A stretch of 64,000 nucleotides of DNA, from NCBI RefSeq assembly GCF_013409365.1, contig NZ_JACCBA010000001.1, positions 8,618,001 to 8,682,000 of the forward strand, given 5' to 3'. Within the stretch, counting starts at the first letter, position 1, and every line of letters begins with the position of its first letter. This document shows positions 23,836 to 32,182 of the stretch, one piece after another. The translations under genes were made by a program, and so were the position numbers. This stretch comes from Actinomadura luteofluorescens. Its GTDB lineage: Bacteria; Actinomycetota; Actinomycetes; Streptosporangiales; Streptosporangiaceae. Below the pieces are notes generated by a model. The model saw only the letters and a list, made by a program, of their open reading frames with translations, made no database searches and was not told the DNA's origin.

Positions 23836-25081
23836 CGTCTTCATCGTGTGCAACAACGCCGACGACATGGGCGGTCTCCAGCGGTGGGCGCACCACATGG
23901 CGCGGCTGCTGGCGGGGCGCGGCGACCGCGTCACCCTCGTCGGCGTCACGCGGGGGACAGAGCCGCACCACCACGGCCGCGACGGCTCCTACGCCGTCGA
24001 GGTGCTGCACGGCGAGTGGCGGTCGCCCACGCTCGCGTGGCGTCCGGGGAAGGCGCTGCGGCGGCTCGACCCGGCGGCGCGGGCCCGGGACCTGCGGCGG
24101 ACGGCCGCCCAGCGGCGCGGCGCGGCGCGCCTGTCGGAGCTGTTCGCCGCCGCGCGGCCGGGGGCGGTCGTCATCGTGGCGCAGGTGTGGGCGATGGAGT
24201 GGGTGCGGCTCGCCGACACCTCCGGGCTGCGCGTCGTGGGCATGAGCCACGAGTCCTACCAGGCGACCCGCGGGTCGTCGCGGTACCGGCGGGTCAAGGA
24301 GCACTACGCCCGCGCCGACCGGATGCTGGTCCTCACCGCCGAGGACGCCGACGCCTGGGCCCGGGACGGCATGACCAACGTCGACCACATCCCGAACGCT
24401 CTGCACGTCACACCGAGCGTGCATCCCACGCTCGACCTGCCCGTCGTCGCCTGCGTCGGCCGCCTGGCCTACGAGAAGGGCGTGGACCTGCTGCTGGAGG
24501 CGTGGGAGCGCGTCGCCGGACGGCATCCGGGGTGGCGGCTGCACGTGTACGGCAACGGCCCGGACGAGCCGGAGCTGCGGGCGCGGGCGGACGCCGCCGG
24601 GCTGTCCGGATCCGTCGAGTTCCGGGGCGTGGTGGCCGACGTCGAGGAGGCGCTCGTCGAGGCGTCGGTGCTCGCGCTGCCCTCGCGGGCCGAGGGCTTC
24701 CCGATGTCGGTGCTGGAGGCGATGGCCTACGGGCTGCCGACGGTGGCGTTCGACTGCGCGCCGGGCGTCCGGACCCTGATCGAGGACGGACGGGACGGTC
24801 TGCTGGCCGCACCGGGCGACGTCACCGCGTTCGCCGCCGCGCTCGGCCGGCTCATCGAGGATCCGGAGCTGCGCCGCTTGCTCGGGGCCGGGGCCCGCGC
24901 GTCGGTTCTCCGGTTCCGCCCCGACGTGGTCCTCGCCCGGTGGGACCGGCTGTTCGACCTGCTGCACCGCGAGTTCGCGGCCGCCGCGCCGGCTCCCGCG
25001 CCGGTCCGGCCGGTGCCGCCCGTCCCGGGCCGGGTCGCGGCCCGGGAGGCCGAACCCGCCCTGGGGGGTGATTCTTTCTAA
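23819..25081 (+). CDS. GT4 family glycosyltransferase
   Basis: A 420-residue GT-B enzyme. The N-terminal half has a GGLQRWAHHMARLLAGRG-type acceptor domain; the C-terminal half has the donor-binding GRLAYEKGVDLLLEAW and the EGFPMSVLEA retaining-transferase motif (E-x7-E). A Pro/Ala-rich tail of about 40 residues follows. Translation overlaps the TagF-like gene, so the two enzymes probably work on the same cell-wall polymer. Its stop codon overlaps the KstR2-like box that starts the next operon. Confidence 0.88.
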   Translation: MAAPRDVFIVCNNADDMGGLQRWAHHMARLLAGRGDRVTLVGVTRGTEPHHHGRDGSYAVEVLHGEWRSPTLAWRPGKALRRLDPAARARDLRRTAAQRRGAARLSELFAAARPGAVVIVAQVWAMEWVRLADTSGLRVVGMSHESYQATRGSSRYRRVKEHYARADRMLVLTAEDADAWARDGMTNVDHIPNALHVTPSVHPTLDLPVVACVGRLAYEKGVDLLLEAWERVAGRHPGWRLHVYGNGPDEPELRARADAAGLSGSVEFRGVVADVEEALVEASVLALPSRAEGFPMSVLEAMAYGLPTVAFDCAPGVRTLIEDGRDGLLAAPGDVTAFAAALGRLIEDPELRRLLGAGARASVLRFRPDVVLARWDRLFDLLHREFAAAAPAPAPVRPVPPVPGRVAAREAEPALGGDSF

Positions 25082-25093
25082 CAACTGTTTGGT
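25080..25093. promoter_or_regulatory. KstR2-like operator and leaderless promoter of the fadE30 operon
   Basis: AACAACTGTTTGGT fits the KstR2 box as I recall it from mycobacteria (AnCAAGnnCTTGnT) except at two inner positions. A TAGAGT -10 box (25093-25098) overlaps it and lies 7 bases before the GTG, so the mRNA is probably leaderless. The same box occurs at 50995-51008. Confidence 0.7.
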
Positions 25094-25105
25094 AGAGTTC
25101 GCGGC

Positions 25106-26344
25106 GTGAAGCAGAACGAGTCCCCCGCGGACCGGGCCTTCCGCGCCGAGGTCCGCGACTGGCTCCAGGCCAACCTGTCGGGCGAGTTCGCGCACGCCCG
25201 CGGGCTCGGCGGCCCCGGCCGCGAGCACGAGGCGTTCGAGGAGCGGCTGGCCTGGGAGCGCCACATGGCCGCCGCCGGCTGGACCTGCGTCGGGTGGCCC
25301 CGCGAGTACGGCGGACGCGGCGCCACCGTCGAGCAGCAGGTGATCTTCCACGAGGAGTACGCGCTCGCCGACGGGCCCGCCCGCGTCAACCACATCGGCG
25401 AGAACCTCCTCGGCCCCACGATCATCGCGTTCGGCACCGACGAGCAGCGCGCCCGCTTCCTGCCGCCGATCGTGGCGGCGCGGGAGCTGTGGTGCCAGGG
25501 GTACTCCGAGCCGAACGCGGGCTCCGACCTCGCCAACGTGCAGACCCGCGCCGAACTCGCCGGAGACCACTGGGTGGTCGACGGCCAGAAGGTGTGGACG
25601 TCGCTGGCCCTCGAAGCCGACTGGTGCTTCGCCGTGTGCCGCACCGAGCCCGGGTCGTCCCGCCACAAGGGACTGTCGTACCTGCTCGTCCCGATGCGGC
25701 AGGACGGCGTCGACATCCGGCCGATCGTCCAGCTCACCGGCACCTCCGAGTTCAACGAGGTGTTCTTCGACGGCGCCCGCACCGACGCCGGCAACATCGT
25801 CGGCGCGCCCGGCGACGGCTGGAAGATCGCGATGGCGACGCTCGGGTTCGAGCGCGGCGTCGCGACGCTCGGCCAGCAGGTCGGGTTCCGGCGCGAGTTC
25901 GAGGGCGTCGCCGACCTCGCCCGGCGCACCGGGGCCATCGAGGACCCCCTGCTGCGCGACCGGCTCACCCGGTCCTACATGGGCCTGGAGATCATGCGGC
26001 TGAACGCGGTGCGCACCATGGCGGGCGTCGCGGCGGGCGCGCCCGGCCCCGAGTCGTCCATCTCCAAGCTCGTCTGGGGCACCTGGCACCGCGAGCTCGG
26101 CGAGCTGGCCATGGACGTCCTCGGCGCCGCCGGCCTCGTCGCCGACGGAGCGCCGGGCACCGGCCCGGACGGCGCGGCCGCGCAGGAGCAGCCCTACGAC
26201 CTGAACGACTGGCAGCGGCTGTTCCTGTTCTCCCGCTCCGACACCATCTACGCCGGGTCCAACGAGATCCAGCGCAACATCATCGCCGAGCGCGTGCTCG
26301 GCCTGCCCCGTGAACCGGCCGCCGACAGGAAGGCACGCGGATGA
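25106..26344 (+). CDS. fadE30: Acyl-CoA dehydrogenase, FadE30-like
   Basis: A 412-residue flavoenzyme of the steroid-type acyl-CoA dehydrogenase group (WPREYGGRGATVEQQ, QGYSEPNAGSDLANVQTRA, SDTIYAGSNEIQRNIIAERVLG). The order acyl-CoA dehydrogenase, SDR, TetR, thiolase is the same as fadE30-ipdF-kstR2-fadA6 of the mycobacterial KstR2 regulon. There FadE30 dehydrogenates the propionyl side chain of HIP-CoA, the two-ring remnant of cholesterol. The GTG start is leaderless. It overlaps the next gene by 4 bases. Function rests on similarity and gene order. Confidence 0.85.
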   Translation: MKQNESPADRAFRAEVRDWLQANLSGEFAHARGLGGPGREHEAFEERLAWERHMAAAGWTCVGWPREYGGRGATVEQQVIFHEEYALADGPARVNHIGENLLGPTIIAFGTDEQRARFLPPIVAARELWCQGYSEPNAGSDLANVQTRAELAGDHWVVDGQKVWTSLALEADWCFAVCRTEPGSSRHKGLSYLLVPMRQDGVDIRPIVQLTGTSEFNEVFFDGARTDAGNIVGAPGDGWKIAMATLGFERGVATLGQQVGFRREFEGVADLARRTGAIEDPLLRDRLTRSYMGLEIMRLNAVRTMAGVAAGAPGPESSISKLVWGTWHRELGELAMDVLGAAGLVADGAPGTGPDGAAAQEQPYDLNDWQRLFLFSRSDTIYAGSNEIQRNIIAERVLGLPREPAADRKARG

Positions 26345-27120
26345 CCCCGCCCCCCTACGTCCCCGGGCACGGCCTGCTCGCCGGCCGCGCCGTCGTGATC
26401 ACCGCGGCGGCCGGAGCCGGGATCGGCGGCGCCACCGCCCGCCGCTGCCTGGAGGAGGGCGCCCGCGTCCTGCTCTCCGACGCGCACGAGCGTCGGCTCG
26501 CCGCGACCGCGGCGGAGCTGGAGAAGGAGTTCGGCGCCGACCGGGTCGACGTGCTGCCCTGCGACGTCACCTCCGAGGACCAGGTCCGGGCCCTCTACGG
26601 CCGGGCCGTGGAGCGGTTCGGCCGCATCGACGTCGCGGTCAACAACGCCGGCCTCGGCGGGACGGCGGACCTCGTCGACATGACCGACGAGCAGTGGGAC
26701 CGCGTCCTCGATATCACCCTCACCGGCACGATGCGCTGCACCCGCGCCGCCCTGCGCCTCATGCGGGAGCAGGGCTCCGGCGTCGTCGTCAACAACGCCT
26801 CGGTGATCGGCTGGCGGGCCCAGAAGGGCCAGTCGCACTACGCCGCTGCCAAGGCCGGGGTCATGGCCCTCACCCGCTGCTCCGCGCTGGAGGCCGCCGA
26901 CTTCGGCGTCCGGGTCAACGCCGTCTCCCCGTCCCTGGCCATGCACCCGCACCTGGTCAAGGTGACGTCCGAGGAGCTGCTGGAGGAGCTGACGCGCCGC
27001 GAGGCGTTCGGCCGCTACGCCGAGCCGTGGGAGGTGGCCAACGTTATCGTCTTCCTGGCCAGCGACTACTCGTCGTACATGACGGGCGAGATCGTCTCCG
27101 TCTCCTCCCAGCACGCATAG
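26341..27120 (+). CDS. ipdF: Short-chain dehydrogenase, IpdF-like
   Basis: A 259-residue SDR: cofactor loop AAAGAGIGGATARRC at about 22-36, NNAGLGG at about 101-107, catalytic Ser in NASVIGW and YAAAK at about 162-166. The last residues (YSSYMTGEIVSVSSQHA) match SDRs of steroid degradation. It overlaps fadE30 by ATGA and precedes kstR2, as ipdF does in mycobacteria, where it handles a keto/hydroxy step during HIP-CoA side-chain beta-oxidation. The exact substrate cannot be read from the sequence. Confidence 0.8.
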   Translation: MTPPPYVPGHGLLAGRAVVITAAAGAGIGGATARRCLEEGARVLLSDAHERRLAATAAELEKEFGADRVDVLPCDVTSEDQVRALYGRAVERFGRIDVAVNNAGLGGTADLVDMTDEQWDRVLDITLTGTMRCTRAALRLMREQGSGVVVNNASVIGWRAQKGQSHYAAAKAGVMALTRCSALEAADFGVRVNAVSPSLAMHPHLVKVTSEELLEELTRREAFGRYAEPWEVANVIVFLASDYSSYMTGEIVSVSSQHA

Positions 27121-27133
27121 GGACACCAGTTAC

Positions 27134-27168
27134 ATGAGGAACACCGGTACATGAGGAACAGCGCATGA
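27134..27168 (+). promoter_or_regulatory. Duplicated ribosome-site leader with two micro-ORFs before kstR2
   Basis: ACATGAGGAACA occurs twice with a 17-bp period. Each copy holds an ATG and GAGGAA. Frame 1 (27134-27154) encodes MRNTGT and its TGA overlaps the second ATG; frame 2 (27151-27168) encodes MRNSA and its TGA overlaps the kstR2 ATG. This gives a chain of coupled starts ending at kstR2. Confidence 0.5.
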
Positions 27169-27782
27169 GTCCACGACGGCGCGACGCCGAGGGCACCGCC
27201 GCCGCCCGCGCGGGACGGCGGGCCGAGCTGCTCGCCACGGCCGCCGAGGTGTTCGCCTCCCAGGGCTACTCCGCCACCACCGTCCGGAAGGTGGCCGACG
27301 CCGCCGGGATCCTCGGCGGCAGCCTCTACTACCACTTCGACTCCAAGGAGTCGATGGCCGACGAGATCCTGTCGACGTTTCTGGACGACATGTGGGCCGC
27401 CTACGACCGCGTTCTGGACGCCGGGCTCAGCGCGCGCGACACCCTGGAGGCCATCGTCGTCGAGTCGTTCCGCTCGATCGACAAGCACCGTCCCGCCGTC
27501 GTCCTCTACCAGAACGAGTCCAAGCACCTCGCGACGAGCGAGCGGTTCCACTACCTCCTGGACTCCCAGCGGCGGTTCGAGGAGATGTGGCTGTCCCTCC
27601 TGGACCGCGGCGTCAAGGAGGGCGCCTTCCGCGCCGACCTCGACCGGACCCTCATCTACCGCTTCATCCGCGACACCGTCTGGGTCGCGGCGAACTGGTA
27701 CCAGCACGGCGGACGGCTGTCCGCCGACGACATCGCCAAGCAGTACCTCGCCATGTTCCTCGAAGGGATCCGGGCGAGCTAG
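27165..27782 (+). CDS. kstR2: TetR-family repressor, KstR2-like
   Basis: A 205-residue TetR protein. The N-terminal helix-turn-helix (LLATAAEVFASQGYSATTV, GILGGSLYYHFDSKESM) and the ligand domain (VVLYQNESKHLA, MWLSLLDRGVKEGAFR, YRFIRDTVWVAANWY) resemble mycobacterial KstR2, which is released from DNA by HIP-CoA. It lies inside its own predicted regulon, between ipdF and fadA6, and near-consensus boxes stand at both operon starts in this window. Translation may be set by the duplicated leader directly upstream. Confidence 0.88.
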   Translation: MSPRRRDAEGTAAARAGRRAELLATAAEVFASQGYSATTVRKVADAAGILGGSLYYHFDSKESMADEILSTFLDDMWAAYDRVLDAGLSARDTLEAIVVESFRSIDKHRPAVVLYQNESKHLATSERFHYLLDSQRRFEEMWLSLLDRGVKEGAFRADLDRTLIYRFIRDTVWVAANWYQHGGRLSADDIAKQYLAMFLEGIRAS

Positions 27783-27806
27783 GCCCCGTACGAAGGAGAC
27801 ACCCCC

Positions 27807-28964
27807 ATGGCCGAGGCTTACATCGTCGACGCGGTCCGCGCCCCGGTCGGGCGCCGCAACGGCGGGCTCGCCGGAGTGCACCCCGCCGACCTCGGCGCGC
27901 ACGTGCTGACCGCCCTCATGGACCGGACGAAGATCGACCCGGCCGCCGTCGAGGACGTCGTCTTCGGGTGCGTCGACACCCTCGGCCCGCAGGCCGGCGA
28001 CATCGCCCGCACCTGCTGGCTCGCCGCCGGGCTCCCCGAGGAGGTCCCCGGGGTCACGGTCGACCGGCAGTGCGGCTCCTCCCAGCAGGCCGTGCACTTC
28101 GCGGCGCAGGCCGTCCTGTCCGGGACGTCCGACCTGGTCGTCGCGGGCGGCGTGCAGAACATGTCGCAGATCCCGATCGGCTCGGCGATGACCGCCGCCG
28201 CCCCGCTCGGCTTCACCGAGGGCCCCTTCGCGGGCTCGGCGGGCTGGACGCGCCGCTACGGCGACGCCGAGGTGTCGCAGTTCAACGGCGCCGAGATGAT
28301 CGCCCGCGACTGGGAGATCTCCCGCGAGGAGATGGAGGCGTTCGCCTACGAGTCGCACCAGCGCGCCATCCGCGCCATCGACGAGGGCCGCTTCGAGCGC
28401 GAGACCGTTCCCCTGGAGGGAGTCGCCGCCGACGAGGGCCCGCGCCGCGACACCACCCTGGAGAAGATGGCGGGCCTGAAGACCCTCGTGGAGGGCGGCC
28501 GGCTCACCGCGGCCGTCTCGTCGCAGATCTCCGACGGCGCCGCCGCGCTGCTCATCGCCTCCGAGCAGGCCGTCAAGGACCACGGCCTCACGCCGCGCGC
28601 CCGCATTCACCACCTCTCCGCGCGCGGGGAGGACCCCATCCGGATGCTGTCGGCGCCCATCCCCGCCACCGCGCACGCGCTGAAGAAGACCGGGATGACG
28701 ATCGGCGACATCGACGCCGTCGAGATCAACGAGGCGTTCGCGTCCGTCGTCCTCGCCTGGCTCAAGGAGACCGGCGCCGACCCGGCGACGACCAACCCCA
28801 ACGGCGGCGCCATCGCCCTCGGCCACCCCCTCGGCGCCACCGGCGCCCGCCTGATGACCACCCTCCTGCACGAACTCGACCGCACCGGCGGCCGCTACGG
28901 CCTCCAGACCATGTGCGAAGGCGGCGGGCAGGCCAACGTCACCATCATCGAGCGGCTGGGCTAG
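27807..28964 (+). CDS. fadA6: Acetyl-CoA acyltransferase (thiolase), FadA6-like
   Basis: A 385-residue thiolase with nucleophile Cys-89 (DRQCGSSQQA), GHPLGATGAR with the catalytic His, and the C-terminal CEGGGQANVTIIE with the second Cys. GAAGGAGA precedes the ATG. It starts 24 bases after kstR2 and in the known pathway would release the two-carbon unit from the HIP-CoA side chain after FadE30 and IpdF. A GGGGG-CGA-CCCCC hairpin at 28969-28981 may end the operon. Confidence 0.88.
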   Translation: MAEAYIVDAVRAPVGRRNGGLAGVHPADLGAHVLTALMDRTKIDPAAVEDVVFGCVDTLGPQAGDIARTCWLAAGLPEEVPGVTVDRQCGSSQQAVHFAAQAVLSGTSDLVVAGGVQNMSQIPIGSAMTAAAPLGFTEGPFAGSAGWTRRYGDAEVSQFNGAEMIARDWEISREEMEAFAYESHQRAIRAIDEGRFERETVPLEGVAADEGPRRDTTLEKMAGLKTLVEGGRLTAAVSSQISDGAAALLIASEQAVKDHGLTPRARIHHLSARGEDPIRMLSAPIPATAHALKKTGMTIGDIDAVEINEAFASVVLAWLKETGADPATTNPNGGAIALGHPLGATGARLMTTLLHELDRTGGRYGLQTMCEGGGQANVTIIERLG

Positions 28965-29168
28965 CCCTGGGGGCGACCCCCTGGAACCCCCGTTGCGAGC
29001 CGGGGCGATCCTCACGCCACGGCTGAGGTGCCCGTGCGGGTTGTTGTCGTGTCGCTGCGGTCGCCCGGCTCGGCGGATCGTGCGACCTCCAGGCGCCGGA
29101 GCGCCTTCCGGCCGCCCGACCCGTGGTTGTGGTCGATGTTCCGGATCAACGAGGCTGGGAGGCGGATT

Positions 29169-30335
29169 GTGGAGGTCTTCGAAACGGCGCGGCTCGGGCC
29201 GCTGACGTTGCGGAACCGGGTGATCAAGGCGGCGACGTCCGAGGGGATGACGCCCGACGCGCTGGTGACCGACGACCTGATCGAGTACCACCGGCGCCCG
29301 GCCGCCGGCGGGGTGGGCATGACCACCGTCGCCTACTGCGCCGTCGCGCCCGAGGGACGGACCGAGCGGCGGCAGATCTGGATGCGGCCGGAGGCCGTCC
29401 CCGGGCTGCGGCGGCTCACCGACGCCGTGCACGCGGAGGGCGCCGCCGCGTCCGCGCAGCTCGGTCACTCCGGCCCGGTCGCCGACGCCAGCTCGAACGG
29501 GCTGCCCGCCGTCTCGGCCGGGCGGTTCTTCAACCCGCTCGGCATGGCCTTCACCAAGGTGGCCACGGCGGAGGACATCGAGCGCATCACCCGCGCCCAC
29601 GCCGAGGCCGCCCGGCTCGCGATCGAGTCCGGATTCGACGCCGTCGAGATCCACCTCGGGCACAACTACCTGGCCAGCTCGTTCCTCAGCCCCCGCCTCA
29701 ACCGCCGCGAGGACGGCCACGGCGGGCCGATCGAGAACCGGGCCAAGGTCGCGCTCGGCATCGCCCGCGCCGTCCGGGACGAGGTCGGCGACCGCATCGC
29801 GATCACCGCCAAGCTCAACATGCGCGACGGCGTGCGCGGCGGCCTGGAGATCGACGACAGCCTCCACGTCGCCCGCGCCCTCCAGGACGAGGGCACCGTG
29901 GACGCGCTGGAGCTGACCGCCGGAAGTTCGCTGCTCAACCCCATGTACCTGTTCCGCGGCGATATGCCCATCCCCGAGTTCGCGGCGAGCTACAAGCTGC
30001 CGATGCGCATCGGCCTGCGGATGTTCGGCAAGCGGTTCCTGCGCTCCTACCCGTACCAGGACGCCTACCTGCTGGAGCACGCCCGCAGGTTCCGCGCCGA
30101 ACTCGACCTCCCCCTGATCCTTCTGGGCGGCATCACCGACCGCGCGAGCATGGACACCGCGATGGCGGAGGGCTTCGAGTTCGTCGCCATGGCCCGCGCC
30201 CTGCTCCGCGAACCCGACCTCGTGAACCGGATCGCCGCCGACCCGTCCACGCCGTCCCTGTGCGTCCACTGCAACCGCTGCGTCCCGACGGTCTACCGGG
30301 GCACCCACTGCCCGCTCATCCCGCGCCCGGATTGA
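29169..30335 (+). CDS. NADH:flavin oxidoreductase (old yellow enzyme family)
   Basis: GTG 29169 is preferred because GGGAGG (29157-29162) precedes it by 6 bases; ATG 29138 is an in-frame alternative. The 388-residue protein is an FMN TIM barrel: LGPLTLRNRVIKAATSEGM at the start, the catalytic HxxH-like HLGHNYLASSFLSPRLNRR, and LLGGITDRASM for phosphate binding. A C-terminal CVHCNRC motif and a later Cys suggest remnants of the 2,4-dienoyl-CoA reductase iron-sulfur site. In this context it may reduce unsaturated steroid or acyl-CoA intermediates. Confidence 0.8.
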   Translation: MEVFETARLGPLTLRNRVIKAATSEGMTPDALVTDDLIEYHRRPAAGGVGMTTVAYCAVAPEGRTERRQIWMRPEAVPGLRRLTDAVHAEGAAASAQLGHSGPVADASSNGLPAVSAGRFFNPLGMAFTKVATAEDIERITRAHAEAARLAIESGFDAVEIHLGHNYLASSFLSPRLNRREDGHGGPIENRAKVALGIARAVRDEVGDRIAITAKLNMRDGVRGGLEIDDSLHVARALQDEGTVDALELTAGSSLLNPMYLFRGDMPIPEFAASYKLPMRIGLRMFGKRFLRSYPYQDAYLLEHARRFRAELDLPLILLGGITDRASMDTAMAEGFEFVAMARALLREPDLVNRIAADPSTPSLCVHCNRCVPTVYRGTHCPLIPRPD

Positions 30336-30362
30336 CCTGGAGCGCGCTCCAGCTCGTAGCGT
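30332..30362 (+). promoter_or_regulatory. MerR-type promoter with operator in a 19-bp spacer
   Basis: TTGACC (30332-30337), a 19-base spacer and TAGCGT (30357-30362) are separated by the perfect palindrome CTGGAGCGCGCTCCAG (30337-30352). Overlong spacers filled by a dyad are the hallmark of MerR-activated promoters. The ATG of the next gene is 7 bases past the -10, so the transcript is probably leaderless. Confidence 0.7.
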
Positions 30363-30369
30363 TCGGAGC

Positions 30370-31347
30370 ATGACCACTCCACAGCACACGATCGGATCGG
30401 GTTTCGGCTTCGAGAGCACGGCCGGGGACGTCCTCGCGGGCATCGACCTTTCGGGGAAGCTCGCCGTCGTCACCGGCGGCTACTCGGGCCTCGGGCTCGA
30501 GACGACGCGGGCCCTGGCGGGCGCGGGGGCGCAGGTGGTGGTCCCGGCGCGGCGGCCGGACGCGGCGAAGGAGGCGGTCGGCGGCATCGACGGCGTCGAG
30601 GTCGACGAGCTGGACCTGGCCGACCTGGAGAGCGTGCGCGGGTTCGCGGAGCGATTCCTCGCGTCCGGGCGCGGCATCGACATCCTGATCAACAACGCCG
30701 CGGTCATGGCCTGCCCGGAGACGCGGGTCGGGCCCGGGTGGGAGGCGCAGTTCGCCACCAATCACCTCGGGCACTTCGCGCTGGTGAACCGCCTGTGGCC
30801 GGCCCTCAGGCCGGGGGCCCGTGTCGTCGCGGTCTCGTCGCGCGGGCACCATTTCTCACCCATCCGTTGGGACGACGTCCAGTTCGAGCGCGGCTACGAC
30901 AAGTGGGAGGCGTACGGGCAGGCGAAGACGGCCAACGTGCTGTTCGCCGTCCACCTGGACGCGCTCGCCAAGGACGACGTACGGGCCTTCTCGCTCCATC
31001 CGGGAAGCATCCTGACGCCGCTCCAGCGCCACATCCCCCTGGAGGAGAAGGTGGCGAACGGCTGGATCGACGAGGACGGGAACGAGATCGGCCAGGGGTT
31101 CAAGACGCCGGAGCAAGGCGCGGCGACGGCCGTGTGGGCGGCCACGTCCCCGCGGCTGGACGGCATGGGCGGCGTGTACTGCGAGGACTGCGACGTCGCC
31201 GAGCAGGTCCCGGACGGCGAGCCCGGGCGCCGCGGCCGGATCGACGCGCCCTCCAGCGGCGTGTGCTCCTACGCGACCGACCCGGGGCAGGCCGGGCGGC
31301 TGTGGGAGCTGTCGGCGGAGCTGACCGGGGTGAACGCGTTCGCGTAG
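30370..31347 (+). CDS. Short-chain dehydrogenase/reductase, retinol-dehydrogenase type
   Basis: A 325-residue SDR longer than the classical 250. It has VVTGGYSGLGLETTRAL for cofactor binding (about 32-48), NNAAVMA (about 111-117), a catalytic Ser in VSSRGHH and YGQAK (about 182-186). The extended C-terminus (GFKTPEQGAATAVWAAT, GGVYCEDCDVAE) is typical of the WWOX/retinol dehydrogenase-like branch. Expression should depend on an unseen MerR-family activator acting at the palindromic promoter. The substrate is unknown; stress-inducible aldehyde or ketone reduction is a guess. Confidence 0.82.
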   Translation: MTTPQHTIGSGFGFESTAGDVLAGIDLSGKLAVVTGGYSGLGLETTRALAGAGAQVVVPARRPDAAKEAVGGIDGVEVDELDLADLESVRGFAERFLASGRGIDILINNAAVMACPETRVGPGWEAQFATNHLGHFALVNRLWPALRPGARVVAVSSRGHHFSPIRWDDVQFERGYDKWEAYGQAKTANVLFAVHLDALAKDDVRAFSLHPGSILTPLQRHIPLEEKVANGWIDEDGNEIGQGFKTPEQGAATAVWAATSPRLDGMGGVYCEDCDVAEQVPDGEPGRRGRIDAPSSGVCSYATDPGQAGRLWELSAELTGVNAFA

Positions 31348-31366
31348 CGCCTGCGACGATGGGGCC

Positions 31367-32173
31367 GTGATCGACATCGCGGGATGGGCCCCGGAACCGC
31401 AGGAGACGAGCGAGGTCCTCGGCGCCGGGCCGGCGGCGGCCCTGGCCGGGGTCCTCGACGTCGAGCCGCCGGGGGAGGAGTTGCCGCCCCTGTGGCACTG
31501 GCTGCACTTCCTGGAACGCCCCGCTCAGCGCGAACTGGGGCCGGACGGGCATCCGCGCGAGGGACGGTTCCTCCCGCCGATCCCCGAGCGGCGCCGCATG
31601 TTCGCCGGCGGGCGGTTCCGGATCCACGAGCCCCTGCGCGTCGGGGACGCCGTCACGCGCCGGACTGAGCTCGCCTCCACCGCGGTGAAGCGGGGGCGCA
31701 GCGGGGAGATGCTGTTCGTGACCGTCCGGCACACCTTCGTGCGGGACGGTGCAGAGATCGCGGCCGAGGAGCAGGACCTCGTCTACCGCAGCGGCGACAC
31801 GGCGTCGCGTCCGGAGCGGGCGGCGTTCGAGGCGCCGGACGTGGACGCGCCGTGGACGCTGAGGACGGCCGCCGATCCGGTCATGCTGTTCCGGTTCAGC
31901 GCCCTCACCTACAACGCCCATCGCATCCACTACGACGAGGCGTACGCGACCGAGGTCGAGGGGCACGCCGGGCTCGTCGTCCACGGGCCGCTGCTCGCGA
32001 TCCTCTGCCTGGAGCTGCCGCGCCGGGCGGGCCTGAAGGTGCGCGAACTGTCGTTCCGCGCCCGCAGGCCCGTCTACGCGCGGCAGCCGTTCGTGGCCGC
32101 CGGGTCCCCGGACGGCACCCTCTCGATCCACGCCCCGGGCGACGCCACGGCGATGACCGCCACCTTCGCGTAG
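31367..32173 (+). CDS. Double hot-dog dehydratase (FAS1-like/HTD2 type)
   Basis: A 268-residue protein starting at GTG. The N-terminal half (GEELPPLWHWLHFLERP, RRRMFAGGRFRIHEPL) and C-terminal half (LFRFSALTYNAHRIHYDEAYA, LVVHGPLLAILCLELPR) form two hot-dog folds; the second carries the hydratase motif around N-A-H-R-I-H-Y-D. The family includes mesaconyl-C4-CoA hydratase and yeast Htd2-like 3-hydroxyacyl dehydratases. It lies 19 bases after the SDR stop and faces glpD. Confidence 0.8.
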   Translation: MIDIAGWAPEPQETSEVLGAGPAAALAGVLDVEPPGEELPPLWHWLHFLERPAQRELGPDGHPREGRFLPPIPERRRMFAGGRFRIHEPLRVGDAVTRRTELASTAVKRGRSGEMLFVTVRHTFVRDGAEIAAEEQDLVYRSGDTASRPERAAFEAPDVDAPWTLRTAADPVMLFRFSALTYNAHRIHYDEAYATEVEGHAGLVVHGPLLAILCLELPRRAGLKVRELSFRARRPVYARQPFVAAGSPDGTLSIHAPGDATAMTATFA

Positions 32174-32182
32174 GCGTGTCGC

